Shown: positions 1 to 7,235 of the stretch, one piece after another
How positions within the stretch are numbered: position 1 is the first letter of the stretch
How the letters are laid out: each line of letters opens with the position of its first letter
Origin: Oscillospiraceae bacterium
Lineage (GTDB): Bacteria; Bacillota_A; Clostridia; Oscillospirales; Oscillospiraceae
DNA length: 16,204 bases
Direction: 5' to 3'
NCBI GenBank assembly: GCA_017550765.1
Contig: JAFZOC010000100.1
Span: 1 to 16,204, forward strand
Program-made: the position numbers and the translations under genes
Notes under the pieces: model-generated
What the model was told of the DNA's origin: nothing
The model's input: the letters and a program-made list of their open reading frames with translations, nothing else
Databases searched by the model: none

Positions 1-581
1 ACCTTCCGCACCGCGGCCAGCTCCTCCTCCAGCTTCTGGATCTTCCGCCGGATGTGCCGGCGGTCGGTCTCCAGCTGGGTCTCGCCGGGGCCGCGGGTGC
101 CGATGGGCGAGGAGCCGCCGGAGGCGGTCTGCCGCACCAGGTGGGTCCACATGCCGGTCAGCCGGGGCAGCAGATACTTGTACTGCGCCAGCTCCACCTG
201 GAGCTGGCCCTCGCGGGTCTGGGCCCGCTGGGCGAAGATGTCCAGGATCAGGCCCGAGCGGTCCAGGACCTTCACGCCCAGTTCCTCCGAGAGCACCCGC
301 ATCTGGGAGGGGGAGAGCTCGTTGTCGAAGACGGCCAGATCGCAGTCGTTGGCGGCGATCAGCTGTTTGAGCTCCTGGACCTTGCCCTCGCCCAGGAAGC
401 TCCGGGGCTCGGGCGTGGGCCGGAATTGGATCATCCGGGCGACGACTTCGCCCCCGGCGGTCTCCACCAGGGCGGCCAGCTCGTCCATGGAGATCTCCGT
501 GGAGCGCTCATGTTCGTCCATGCTGGCGGCGGAGAGGCCGGCCAGCACGGCCCGTTCTTTTTTCGTCTCGATCGTTTCCAT
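1..581 (-). CDS. hflX: GTPase HflX, N-terminal part (cut by window edge)
   Basis: HflX is a ribosome-associated GTPase that splits or rescues stalled 70S ribosomes, notably under heat or antibiotic stress. Reading leftwards from the ATG at 581, 193 codons are visible. Residues 107-131 (LDRSGLILDIFAQRAQTREG then QLQVE) and 161-175 (GTRGPGETQLETDRR) are hallmark HflX stretches. A charged helix (about 176-193) leads towards the G domain, which lies outside the window along with the GTP-binding motifs. The start lies 7 bases after the dacF-like stop, with no strong Shine-Dalgarno in between, so translation is probably coupled to the upstream gene and both share a transcript. The sequence shows the family clearly. 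The role is from family knowledge, and completeness cannot be judged. Confidence 0.95.
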   Translation of the reverse strand, partial: METIETKKERAVLAGLSAASMDEHERSTEISMDELAALVETAGGEVVARMIQFRPTPEPRSFLGEGKVQELKQLIAANDCDLAVFDNELSPSQMRVLSEELGVKVLDRSGLILDIFAQRAQTREGQLQVELAQYKYLLPRLTGMWTHLVRQTASGGSSPIGTRGPGETQLETDRRHIRRKIQKLEEELAAVRK

Positions 582-588
582 GGGCAGA

Positions 589-2073
589 TCAGAACAGGTC
601 CTCGTCGAAGGGCTTGGCCTCGCCCTCCCGGGCGGCGGCCTCTTCCCGCTGGCGGGCCAGTTCCCGACGGCGCTGCTCAGCCAGCTTCCGCTGCCTGAGA
701 TGCTTGCGGCGCAGCCGGCGATAGCGGATCACCAGCACCAGATAGGCCAGCAGCAGCACCAGGATCACCACCAGGATGATCACGACCCAGCGGTTGGAGA
801 AGAAGGCGCTCAGCCGCATGCGCAGGTACTCGCCCCGGGGCAGGTCGATGTTCTTGCCGGCCACCAGGCGCACGGAGCCCAGGGGCGTGCCGTTGAGATA
901 GACCGTGGCCTCGCCCAGGACGGTGCCCGCGGTGATCGGCGCGGCCACCGCCTTGTCCGTGAGAGCGATGCGCAGATCCTCGGTGCCGGGCGTCACATCG
1001 CCGGGCATCAGCACGCTGAGGCTGCGCTGGGGGTACAGGGGCACGGCGTCGAAATAGCGCTTGCCCTCTTCCCGGCTGAGGCTGAGCTCGAACTGCTGGT
1101 GCAGACCGGTATCGCCGCCGCTCTGGGCGATGGCGATGTAGGCGCTGGCCAGCTGGTCCTCGGTGGTGACGACGCTGCGGTAGGAGAAGTTCTCGAAGGC
1201 CCAGTCAAAGAGCTTGGCGGTGTCCACGAAATTATAGCGGGTGTCGGTGTCGGCGATGTAGGGGCCGGGGCAGCCCATTACGATCCCCAGCAGATGGACG
1301 CCGTCCTTCTCCGCGGTGGAGATCAGGCAGTAGCCCGCGGCGCGGGTGTAGCCGGTCTTGATGCCGGAGGCGTATTCATAGACGTAGCCGGCGCCGTAGA
1401 TGCCGTCGGGGGTGAGCAGAGCGTTGGAGTTCTTCAGCTCCCGGGCGGCATTGAGGTTCGTGGCGGGCACGGTGTAGGAGATCGTATCGCAGATCTCCAT
1501 GAACAGGGGATAGCGCATGGCTTCCCGGGTGATCAGATACAGGTCGTAGGCGGAGCTGAGGTCGTCGTTGGACAGGCCGTTGGGGTCCACGAAGCGGGAG
1601 GCGGTGCAGCCCAGGGCGGCGGCCTTGTCGTTCATCCGGTCCACGAAGTTCGAGATCCCGTTGCCCAGATAGGAGGCGATCACATTGCAGGCGTCGTTGC
1701 CGGAGGAGACCGCCGCGCAGTACAGCAGGTCCCGCAGGGTCATCTGCTCGCCGGCTACGATGTATACGCTGCTGCTGTCGTCGCCCATGCCCTGCTGGCA
1801 GTCCACGCCGGCGGTGACCACATCGTCCAGGCTCGCCTCGCCCCGGTCCACGGCCTCCAGCGCCAGCAGGAGGGTCATCACCTTGGTGAGACTGGCAGGG
1901 GAGCGCTCCTGCAGCATGTTCTTCTCGTAGAGGATGAGGCCGCTGTCCAGATCCACCAGGATCACGGCCTGGGCGTCCAGTTCCGGGGCGTCCAGGGCCT
2001 GCGCGACGGGCGCAGTCAGGGCGAAGAAGAGGCAGAGAGCCAGGATCAGCGGAAAAATTCTTGTTTTTTTCAT
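589..2073 (-). CDS. dacF: D-alanyl-D-alanine carboxypeptidase (PBP5/DacF type, peptidase S11)
   Basis: This is a penicillin-binding serine carboxypeptidase that trims the terminal D-Ala from peptidoglycan pentapeptides on the outer face of the membrane. The 494-residue product has a signal peptide (residues 1-26, cleavage near AQA-LD). All three active-site motifs are present: SLTK (Ser61, Lys64), SGN (124-126) and KTG (239-241). The C-terminal PBP5-type beta domain spans about 320-420. It then has a hydrophobic segment (about 429-450) followed by a basic, charged tail (RYRRLRRKHLRQRK onward) ending in EDLF. The usual family anchor is a short amphipathic helix, so this bitopic form with a cytosolic tail of about 45 residues is notable. 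GGGAG at 2080-2084 (minus) supports the ATG. It is followed by hflX and is divergent from a two-component system. The symbol dacF, rather than dacB, is a best guess. Confidence 0.93.
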   Translation of the reverse strand: MKKTRIFPLILALCLFFALTAPVAQALDAPELDAQAVILVDLDSGLILYEKNMLQERSPASLTKVMTLLLALEAVDRGEASLDDVVTAGVDCQQGMGDDSSSVYIVAGEQMTLRDLLYCAAVSSGNDACNVIASYLGNGISNFVDRMNDKAAALGCTASRFVDPNGLSNDDLSSAYDLYLITREAMRYPLFMEICDTISYTVPATNLNAARELKNSNALLTPDGIYGAGYVYEYASGIKTGYTRAAGYCLISTAEKDGVHLLGIVMGCPGPYIADTDTRYNFVDTAKLFDWAFENFSYRSVVTTEDQLASAYIAIAQSGGDTGLHQQFELSLSREEGKRYFDAVPLYPQRSLSVLMPGDVTPGTEDLRIALTDKAVAAPITAGTVLGEATVYLNGTPLGSVRLVAGKNIDLPRGEYLRMRLSAFFSNRWVVIILVVILVLLLAYLVLVIRYRRLRRKHLRQRKLAEQRRRELARQREEAAAREGEAKPFDEDLF

Positions 2074-2079
2074 TTTGTT

Positions 2080-2134
2080 CTCCCGTTTTGCTTGAGGATG
2101 TGGTATGATAGACCATCAGGTCGATCGCGAACAA
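2080..2134 (-). promoter_or_regulatory. Putative promoter and ribosome binding site of dacF-like gene
   Basis: On the minus strand, TTGTTC (complement of 2129-2134) lies 18 bases before TATCAT (complement of 2105-2110), a plausible sigma-A promoter with a weak -35. A GGGAG Shine-Dalgarno (complement of 2080-2084) follows, 6 bases before the ATG. It reads away from the response regulator, so both genes draw on the same intergenic region. Confidence 0.4.
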
Positions 2135-2207
2135 AGCCCGAAGCGGGGACGGAAGGCCCGTTCCCCTGACCTTCTCAAGGACATGCGATGCGCTCGTGTA
2201 ACGCACT

Positions 2208-2262
2208 TATTATAAAGAGGAAGCTGTCGAATTGCAACTTAAAATTCCCAAAGGGTGAGGAG
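2208..2262 (+). promoter_or_regulatory. Leader of response regulator gene: possible -10 box and ribosome binding site that sets the start
   Basis: The AT-rich stretch TTATTATAAAG (2207-2217) is the only good -10 candidate (TATTAT 2208-2213 or TATAAA 2211-2216). No recognisable -35 lies at the right distance, so the promoter may need an activator. AGGAG at 2258-2262, 6 bases before the ATG at 2269, selects the start MKILVVDDE. An in-frame ATG at 2188 lies before the -10 candidate and has no ribosome binding site. Confidence 0.35.
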
Positions 2263-2268
2263 CTCACG

Positions 2269-2958
2269 ATGAAGATACTGGTAGTCGACGACGAAAAGCT
2301 CTTGGTCAAGGGCATCAAATTCAATCTGGAGAACGAGGGCTACACCGTGGACGCGGGCTACGACGGCGAGATGGCGGTGTCCATGGCCCGCACGGGCAAC
2401 TATGACCTGATCATCCTGGACCTGATGATGCCCAAAAAGGACGGGCTCCAGGCCTGCCAGGAGATCCGGGGCTTCTCCTCGGTGCCCATCATCATGCTCA
2501 CGGCCCGCAGCGAGAAGGCCGACATGCTCATGGGCTTCGAGTCCGGGGCGGACGACTATGTGACCAAGCCCTTCGACATCATGGTGCTGAAGGCCCGGGT
2601 CCGGGCGCTGCTGCGCCGCTCCTCGCTCACGGGGGCAGGCGGGCAGAACTACGGGACCGTGCTGCAGCGGGGCCATATCAGCGTGGATGAGGAGCGCCGC
2701 ACCGCCTGCAAGAACGGGGTCCCGGTGGAGCTGACCATGAAGGAGTTCGACCTGGTGCTCTTCCTGATGAAGAACCCCGGGAAGGTCTACAGCCGGGAGG
2801 CCCTGCTGGACCTGGTCTGGGGCTATGAGTACCAGGGGGACACCCGCACGGTGGACGTGCACATCCGGCGGCTCCGGGAGAAACTGGAGCTGGATCCGGC
2901 CCATCCCGACTACATCGCCACCAAGTGGGGCGTGGGGTATTACTTCAGCGAGAAATGA
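2269..2958 (+). CDS. Two-component response regulator, OmpR/PhoB family
   Basis: This is a DNA-binding transcriptional regulator switched on by phosphorylation from its partner kinase. The 229-residue product has a receiver domain (1-115) with acidic pocket Asp7/Asp8, phospho-acceptor Asp51 (in LIILDLMMPKKDG), switch Thr78 and conserved Lys100 followed by Pro-Phe. A linker leads to an OmpR-type winged helix (about 132-228) ending in TKWGVGYYF, the usual wing hairpin. Length and layout are typical of PhoB/WalR/ResD-like regulators. The histidine kinase starts 183 bases downstream on the same strand, so the two form a pair. The inducing signal is unknown. The divergent dacF-like gene and the shared intergenic region make cell-wall genes a reasonable guess for targets, but this is inference only. 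Confidence 0.95.
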   Translation: MKILVVDDEKLLVKGIKFNLENEGYTVDAGYDGEMAVSMARTGNYDLIILDLMMPKKDGLQACQEIRGFSSVPIIMLTARSEKADMLMGFESGADDYVTKPFDIMVLKARVRALLRRSSLTGAGGQNYGTVLQRGHISVDEERRTACKNGVPVELTMKEFDLVLFLMKNPGKVYSREALLDLVWGYEYQGDTRTVDVHIRRLREKLELDPAHPDYIATKWGVGYYFSEK

Positions 2959-2991
2959 TGGGATGAAGAAATGATGGGATGAAGGGATGAA
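2952..2991 (+). repeat. Tandem 16-base duplication across the response regulator stop codon
   Basis: GAAATGATGGGATGAA occurs twice head to tail without mismatch (2952-2967 and 2968-2983). The last 8 bases occur a third time (GGGATGAA, 2984-2991). The first copy contains the last codon and the TGA stop of the response regulator (2956-2958), so the duplication lies mostly in the untranslated gap before the kinase. It is probably a replication-slippage product. Confidence 0.9.
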
Positions 2992-3141
2992 AGGCCTTCG
3001 GCCGGTCGAGGTGTCCTGCGCCCCCGGGTCGGATCGAGATCCTTCCCGCGGAGCCGAGACCGAGACCGCTCCATACGCCGAGCGGGCTCCATCTCTCCAT
3101 GGGGCGGAGCCGTCTTCATTTCACGATACGGAGTTTTTGCC

Positions 3142-4539
3142 ATGCACAGTATCCGCACACAATTCATCTCCTTCATCGTGGCGCTGCTGCTGGTCCTGCT
3201 GCTGCTGCTGAACACCTACCCCCTGATCTCCTCCCGGGACGCCATCTTCGAGGAGAAGCGCAGCTCCATGACCGGCCAGGCGGCCACCGTGGCGGCGTCG
3301 CTGTCCAGTCTGGAGCGCCGCGATGGGGAGAACATCGCCGAGGTCCTGCGCTATCTGGACATCAGCGGCTATTCCCGGGTGGTGGTCACAGACCTGGAGG
3401 GCCTGGTGCTCTATGACAACGGCGGCGAGACCGGCGGCAGGACGGACCTGGAGGACGTGTTCACCTGCCTGGAGGGGAAGACCGTGTTCCGCTCCTCCTT
3501 CTCGGAGGAGGCGTTCAACAGCAGTCTGGCGATTCCCCTGAGCGCCAAGGGGGACCTCACCGGGGCGCTCTACCTGGCGGAGCATGATCCCGAGCGGGCG
3601 GAGATCATCCTGGGCGTCCAGAAACAGATCCGGGTGGCCTCCCTGGCCATCGGCGCCCTGGCGCTGGTGTTGGCCTTCCTCTTCGTCTTCCTGCTGCTGC
3701 AGCGGCTGCGGGCGCTGATGCGCTCCATGCGCGTGGTGGCCGACGGCGACTACAGCTATCGCCACACGGTCCGCGGCCGGGACGAGATCGCCGTGCTGGG
3801 AGAGGAGTTCAACCAGCTCACCGAGCGCCTGCAGACCACAGAACAGCAGCGCCGCCGCTTCGTCTCCGACGCCAGCCACGAACTGAAGACCCCCCTGGCC
3901 TCCATCCGCCTGCTGGCCGACAGCATCGTGCAGAACGAGAGCATGGACATGACCACGGTCCGGGAGTTCGTCAGCGACATCGACAGCGAAGCCAAACGCC
4001 TCCAGCGCACCACGGAGAAGCTGCTGGACCTGAGCCGCCTGGACGACGACGTGTCGATCGTGCCGGAGCCGGTGGACGTCAAGCAGGTGATCCTGGACGC
4101 GCTGGCGCCGCTGCGCCCGCTGGCACAGGAGAAGCAGGTGGCGCTCCACAGCCGGCTGGAAGACGGCTGCGGCATCATGGCCAACGGAGACGACGTGTTC
4201 CACATCGTCTTCAACCTGGTGGAGAACGCCATCAAGTACAACGTCCCCGCCGGCAGCGTGGACATCGAGCTGCGCGGGGACGAGCAGAGCGTCCGCCTCA
4301 CGGTCACGGATACCGGCATCGGCATCCCGGAGGAAGACCGGCTCAATATCTTCTCCCGGTTCGACCGGGTGGACAAGGCCCGCTCCCGGGAGGCCGGGGG
4401 CAGCGGTCTGGGACTCAGTATCGTCCACGACGCGGTGCTGGCCCATGGGGGCAGCATCTCCGTCGGGCAAAATAAGCCGCAGGGCTCGGTCTTCATCGTG
4501 TCGTTCCCGCGGCCAACATCGGAGGAGACAGGAATATGA
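3142..4539 (+). CDS. Sensor histidine kinase, membrane-bound, HAMP-containing
   Basis: This kinase senses a signal at the cell surface and phosphorylates the upstream OmpR-type regulator. The 465-residue product has TM1 (about 8-28), an extracytoplasmic sensor region (about 29-163), TM2 (about 165-187), a HAMP linker (188-235), and a HisKA domain with phospho-acceptor His246 in SDASHELKTPL. The HATPase domain has the N box (NLVENAIKYN, 358-367), G1 box DTGIGIP (390-396), F box (SRFDRVD) and G2 box GGSGLGL (419-425). All catalytic motifs are intact. The overall plan resembles PhoR/WalK-type kinases, but the sensor region is not one I can name. CGGAG at 3129-3133 supports the ATG. The stop overlaps the start of the aminopeptidase gene (ATGA at 4536-4539), implying coupled translation. 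Confidence 0.95.
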   Translation: MHSIRTQFISFIVALLLVLLLLLNTYPLISSRDAIFEEKRSSMTGQAATVAASLSSLERRDGENIAEVLRYLDISGYSRVVVTDLEGLVLYDNGGETGGRTDLEDVFTCLEGKTVFRSSFSEEAFNSSLAIPLSAKGDLTGALYLAEHDPERAEIILGVQKQIRVASLAIGALALVLAFLFVFLLLQRLRALMRSMRVVADGDYSYRHTVRGRDEIAVLGEEFNQLTERLQTTEQQRRRFVSDASHELKTPLASIRLLADSIVQNESMDMTTVREFVSDIDSEAKRLQRTTEKLLDLSRLDDDVSIVPEPVDVKQVILDALAPLRPLAQEKQVALHSRLEDGCGIMANGDDVFHIVFNLVENAIKYNVPAGSVDIELRGDEQSVRLTVTDTGIGIPEEDRLNIFSRFDRVDKARSREAGGSGLGLSIVHDAVLAHGGSISVGQNKPQGSVFIVSFPRPTSEETGI

Positions 4540-5618
4540 ACAACATCGCCCGTATCCAGCAAGCCCTTGTCCAGAAGGATCTGGACGCCATCCTCATCAC
4601 CAATGAGAAGGATCAGCGCTACGCCACCGGCTTCGCATTCACCGACGGCCTCGTGCTGGTCGCCCGGGAGAAGGCCTGGCTGCTCACCGACAGCCGCTAC
4701 ATCGAGGCTGCCGAGAAGATCGCCGGCGACTGCTGCGCCGTCCAGATGTTCGGCCGGCAGCACAGCCAGAAGGACCTGCTCCTGGCCGCCCTGGCCGAGG
4801 GGAAGGCAGAGCGCCTGGCCGCCCAGGACGAGCAGCTCAACCATGCCCGCTGGGCCGCGTTCGAGAAGATCGTGGGCCGGCCGCTCCTGCCCGCGGGCAG
4901 CCTGATGATGTCTCTGCGCGCCAGCAAGAGCCAGGAGGAGATCGACAGCATGATCCGGGCCCAGCGCATCAGCGAGAAGGCCCTGGAGGAAGTGCTGCGC
5001 ATCATCAAGCCCGGCATGACCGAGAAAGAGGTCATGGCGGAGCTGGTCTATCACATGCTGAAAAACGGCAGCGAGGGCAACTCCTTCGACCCGATCGTGG
5101 TCACCGGCGCCAAGACCTCCATGCCTCACGGCGTCCCCGGGGACGAGATCATCCGGGACGGTGACTTCGTCACCATGGACTTCGGCAGCCTCTGCAACGG
5201 CTACTGCTCCGACATGACCCGCACCGTGGCCGTGGGCCACGCCACCGAGGAGATGCGCAAGATCTACGGCATCGTCCTGGAGGCCCAGTTGGCCGGCATC
5301 GCCGCCGCCCGCTCCGGCATCCCCGGCAAGGTCATCGACCAGGCCGCCCGGGACGTCATCGAGAGGGCCGGCTACGGCGAATACTTCGGCCACGGCTTCG
5401 GCCACAGCCTGGGTCTGGACATCCACGAGCCGCCCATGGCCGGCCCGAGAGGCGAGGCGCCCATGGAGGTCAACGACCTCTGCTCCGCCGAGCCCGGCAT
5501 CTACATCCCCGGCAAGTTCGGCGTGCGCATCGAGGACGTGATGATCATCCGCCCCGAGGGCGCCGAAGTCATCACCAAGGCCCCCAAGATGGAGCTGATC
5601 GTGCTGAACAACGGCTGA
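4536..5618 (+). CDS. Xaa-Pro aminopeptidase/dipeptidase, M24 family
   Basis: This is a cytosolic dinuclear-metal peptidase, probably cleaving X-Pro bonds. The 360-residue product has a creatinase-type N-terminal domain (1-125) and a pita-bread catalytic domain (133-355). All five metal ligands are visible: Asp215 (TMDFG), Asp226 (SDMTRT), His290 (GHGFGHSLG), Glu319 (SAEPGIYIPG) and Glu333 (RIEDV). The substrate-site histidines His198 (MPHGVP) and His297 (IHEPP) are also present. The length fits the short bacterial form, such as B. subtilis YqhT, which also sits directly before efp. The ATG overlaps the kinase stop by 4 bases, so it is translated with the two-component system. Family and chemistry are well supported; dipeptidase versus aminopeptidase preference is not decidable here. 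Confidence 0.93.
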   Translation: MNNIARIQQALVQKDLDAILITNEKDQRYATGFAFTDGLVLVAREKAWLLTDSRYIEAAEKIAGDCCAVQMFGRQHSQKDLLLAALAEGKAERLAAQDEQLNHARWAAFEKIVGRPLLPAGSLMMSLRASKSQEEIDSMIRAQRISEKALEEVLRIIKPGMTEKEVMAELVYHMLKNGSEGNSFDPIVVTGAKTSMPHGVPGDEIIRDGDFVTMDFGSLCNGYCSDMTRTVAVGHATEEMRKIYGIVLEAQLAGIAAARSGIPGKVIDQAARDVIERAGYGEYFGHGFGHSLGLDIHEPPMAGPRGEAPMEVNDLCSAEPGIYIPGKFGVRIEDVMIIRPEGAEVITKAPKMELIVLNNG

Positions 5619-5632
5619 GCCCTCCGCCCTCG

Positions 5633-5720
5633 GCGTCCAGACCTCGACCTGCGCGGGAGGACGCGAGAGACGCGGGAAGAGGTCTGGCAGACGCTCAGTC
5701 CCCGCGCGCGTACCGGGGAC
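5633..5720 (+). terminator. Two strong hairpins after the M24 gene; possible 3' end of the regulator-kinase-peptidase transcript
   Basis: CCAGACCTC (5637-5645) pairs exactly with GAGGTCTGG (5679-5687). After a 3-base bulge, GCGT (5633-5636) pairs with ACGC (5691-5694). A second hairpin follows, GTCCCCG (5698-5704) with CGGGGAC (5714-5720). There is no T-run, so this is not a textbook intrinsic terminator. It lies before the efp promoter and so would be the 3' untranslated end of the upstream operon, acting as a stabiliser or a weak terminator. Confidence 0.4.
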
Positions 5721-5751
5721 CTTCCAAGAGGCCGCGCCGCAAAGAAAATAC

Positions 5752-5780
5752 TTGCAAAACCGCATGAGATACTGTAAAAT
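5752..5780 (+). promoter_or_regulatory. Sigma-A-type promoter of efp
   Basis: TTGCAA (5752-5757) is followed after exactly 17 bases by TAAAAT (5775-5780), in an AT-rich patch within GC-rich surroundings. The Shine-Dalgarno GGGAGG at 5819-5824 sits 8 bases before the efp ATG at 5833. This gives efp its own promoter, independent of the M24 gene 214 bases upstream. Confidence 0.75.
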
Positions 5781-5832
5781 GATACAGCTGATATCGTACG
5801 CATACAGAAACTAACTACGGGAGGACCCATAT

Positions 5833-6390
5833 ATGATCACTGCAGGCGAATTCAGAAACGGCGTTACCTTTGAGATGGACGGCCAGGTCATGCAGGTCGT
5901 GGAGTTCCAGCATGTCAAGCCCGGCAAGGGCGCGGCCTTCGTGCGCACCAAGATGAAGAACGTCATCACCGGCGCCGTCACCGAGACTTCCTTCAACCCC
6001 ACCGCCAAGTTCGAGAACGCCACCGTGGACCGCGTCACCATGGAGTTCCTCTACGCTGACGACGGCCTCTACTACTTCATGGACCCCGAGAGCTATGAGC
6101 AGGTCCCCGTGGACGGCTCCGTCCTGGGCGACAACTTCAAGTTCGTCAAGGAGAACATGGAGTGCACCATCTATTCCTACAAGGGCAAGGTCTTCAACGT
6201 GGAGCCGCCTTTCTTTGTGGAGCTGGAAGTCACGGAGACCGACCCGGGCTTCGCCGGCAACACCGCCACCAACGCCACCAAGCCCGCCACCGTGGAGACC
6301 GGCGCCGAGATCAAGGTGCCGCTGTTCATCGAGCGCGGCGAGCGCATCCGGATCGACACCCGCACCGGTGAGTATCTGTCCAGAGCCTGA
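5833..6390 (+). CDS. efp: Translation elongation factor P
   Basis: EF-P binds between the P and E sites of ribosomes stalled on consecutive prolines and promotes peptide bond formation. The 185-residue product has the standard three-domain plan: KOW-like domain I (about 1-63), central OB domain (about 67-125) and C-terminal OB domain (about 130-185) ending in the signature [14 protein letters not shown]. The loop that reaches the peptidyl-transferase centre is VKPGKGAAF with Lys32 at its tip. This matches the site that B. subtilis modifies with 5-aminopentanol. No known modification enzyme is in the window. The gene has a strong ribosome binding site and its own promoter. It sits after an M24 proline peptidase, a pairing known from other Firmicutes. 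Identification is essentially certain. Confidence 0.98.
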   Translation: MITAGEFRNGVTFEMDGQVMQVVEFQHVKPGKGAAFVRTKMKNVITGAVTETSFNPTAKFENATVDRVTMEFLYADDGLYYFMDPESYEQVPVDGSVLGDNFKFVKENMECTIYSYKGKVFNVEPPFFVELEVTETDPGFAGNTATNATKPATVETGAEIKVPLFIERGERIRIDTRTGEYLSRA

Positions 6391-6405
6391 CACAGTTCCA
6401 GAGAG

Positions 6406-6439
6406 AAAAAGGGGGAGGTCTGCGGATGTCCCCCCTTTT
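6406..6439 (+). terminator. Hairpin with short T-run between efp and the CD1247-like gene
   Basis: AAAAGGGGG (6407-6415) pairs with CCCCCTTTT (6431-6439) around a 15-base loop. Only four T residues close it, so it is likely a leaky terminator. It would lower, rather than stop, read-through from efp into the gene starting at 6485. I see no separate promoter between the two genes. Confidence 0.5.
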
Positions 6440-6484
6440 CATATCCGTCCCCATCAAAGACATCATCTGAAGGAGGTCACCATC

Positions 6485-7030
6485 ATGACGATCGTTGAGA
6501 GAGCCGCGTATCTGAAAGGCCTGGTCGAGGGTCTCGGCGTGGAGCCGGAGTCCCGTGACGGCAAGCTTTGGAGCGCCTTGACGGAGCTCCTGTCCGACAT
6601 GGCCCATGAGATCGAGGACCTCCAGTCCGGGAGCCTGGACATGGCCGACGCCCTGGATGAGGTCTGCGAGGAACTGAGCTATCTGGAGGAGATCACCGAC
6701 GCGCTGGACCTGCCGGACCACAGCTGGGACGACGATGACGAAGACTTAGATGACGACCCCGACAACATCTTCCATCTTGGCAGCGGCGAGAACGACGAAG
6801 AGGAAGAAGACCCCGAACTCATGGAGAACGACGAGGACGAGGAAGAGGCGGAAATCGACGGCGTGCTCTACGACGCCACCTGCCCCTCCTGCGGCGAGGA
6901 GATCACCTTCGACGAGGAGACCCTGGAGAAAGGCTCCATCCGCTGCCCCAACTGCGGCGAGGAGCTGGAGTTCGACCTGGGCGACGAGGACGAGGAGGAA
7001 GAAGGCGGGGACGGGGACGAGGACGAGTGA
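6485..7030 (+). CDS. CD1247-like acidic protein with C-terminal zinc ribbon, function unknown
   Basis: This small protein resembles the Clostridia family named after C. difficile CD1247. The 181-residue product has an N-terminal helical region (1-75, ERAAYLKGLVEGLGVE onward) of the kind shared by that family. A very acidic stretch (about 81-123) with runs of Asp and Glu follows. Next is a zinc ribbon, CPSCG (Cys133, Cys136) and CPNCG (Cys154, Cys157), and another Asp/Glu tail to the end. AAGGAGGT at 6470-6477, 8 bases before the ATG, fixes the start. It follows efp on the same strand after a weak hairpin. The family has no established role that I know of. The zinc ribbon and DNA-like acidity suggest a nucleic-acid or protein-binding mimic, but this is only a guess. 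Confidence 0.8.
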   Translation: MTIVERAAYLKGLVEGLGVEPESRDGKLWSALTELLSDMAHEIEDLQSGSLDMADALDEVCEELSYLEEITDALDLPDHSWDDDDEDLDDDPDNIFHLGSGENDEEEEDPELMENDEDEEEAEIDGVLYDATCPSCGEEITFDEETLEKGSIRCPNCGEELEFDLGDEDEEEEGGDGDEDE

Positions 7031-7076
7031 AGGTCTGACGCCCCTTGGGACCGCCCGGCCCGCGGGCCTCATCGGC

Positions 7077-7110
7077 AAAGAAAAAGCACCCGATCGGGTG
7101 CTTTTTCTTT
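7077..7110. terminator. Perfect palindromic bidirectional terminator
   Basis: A 34-base perfect palindrome centres on CGATCG (7091-7096 region), with AAAGAAAAAGCACCC on the left and GGGTGCTTTTTCTTT on the right. The stem is followed by T-runs on both strands. It lies between two convergent genes, ending at 7030 (plus) and 7236 (minus), and should stop transcription both ways. Outer GC-rich arms at 7059-7070 and 7119-7130 are also complementary. Confidence 0.9.
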
Positions 7111-7235
7111 TTGCCCGGGAGGCCCGCGGGGAGCCCGGGCCGCTCGCAAGGCCACGGCGCATGGCGCGATCCCGGCCGGGAAAATGCAGGGCCGTATCCG
7201 AGGACAGTCGGGGCGTCTTCGGCCGGGAGCGCGGC

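Noticed and set aside
52..2169. 705-codon open frame on the plus strand
   Set aside because: It lies antisense to dacF and hflX, which carry clear motifs; open antisense frames are common in GC-rich DNA. Its translation is low-complexity with no family features.
3000..3130. Regulatory hairpin in the regulator-kinase gap (GGAGCC with GGCTCC near 3050-3090)
   Set aside because: Only six pairs over a wide loop in GC-rich DNA; expected by chance.
2987..3211. Small open frame in the regulator-kinase gap
   Set aside because: It has no Shine-Dalgarno, overlaps the kinase start in another frame and shows no protein-like features.
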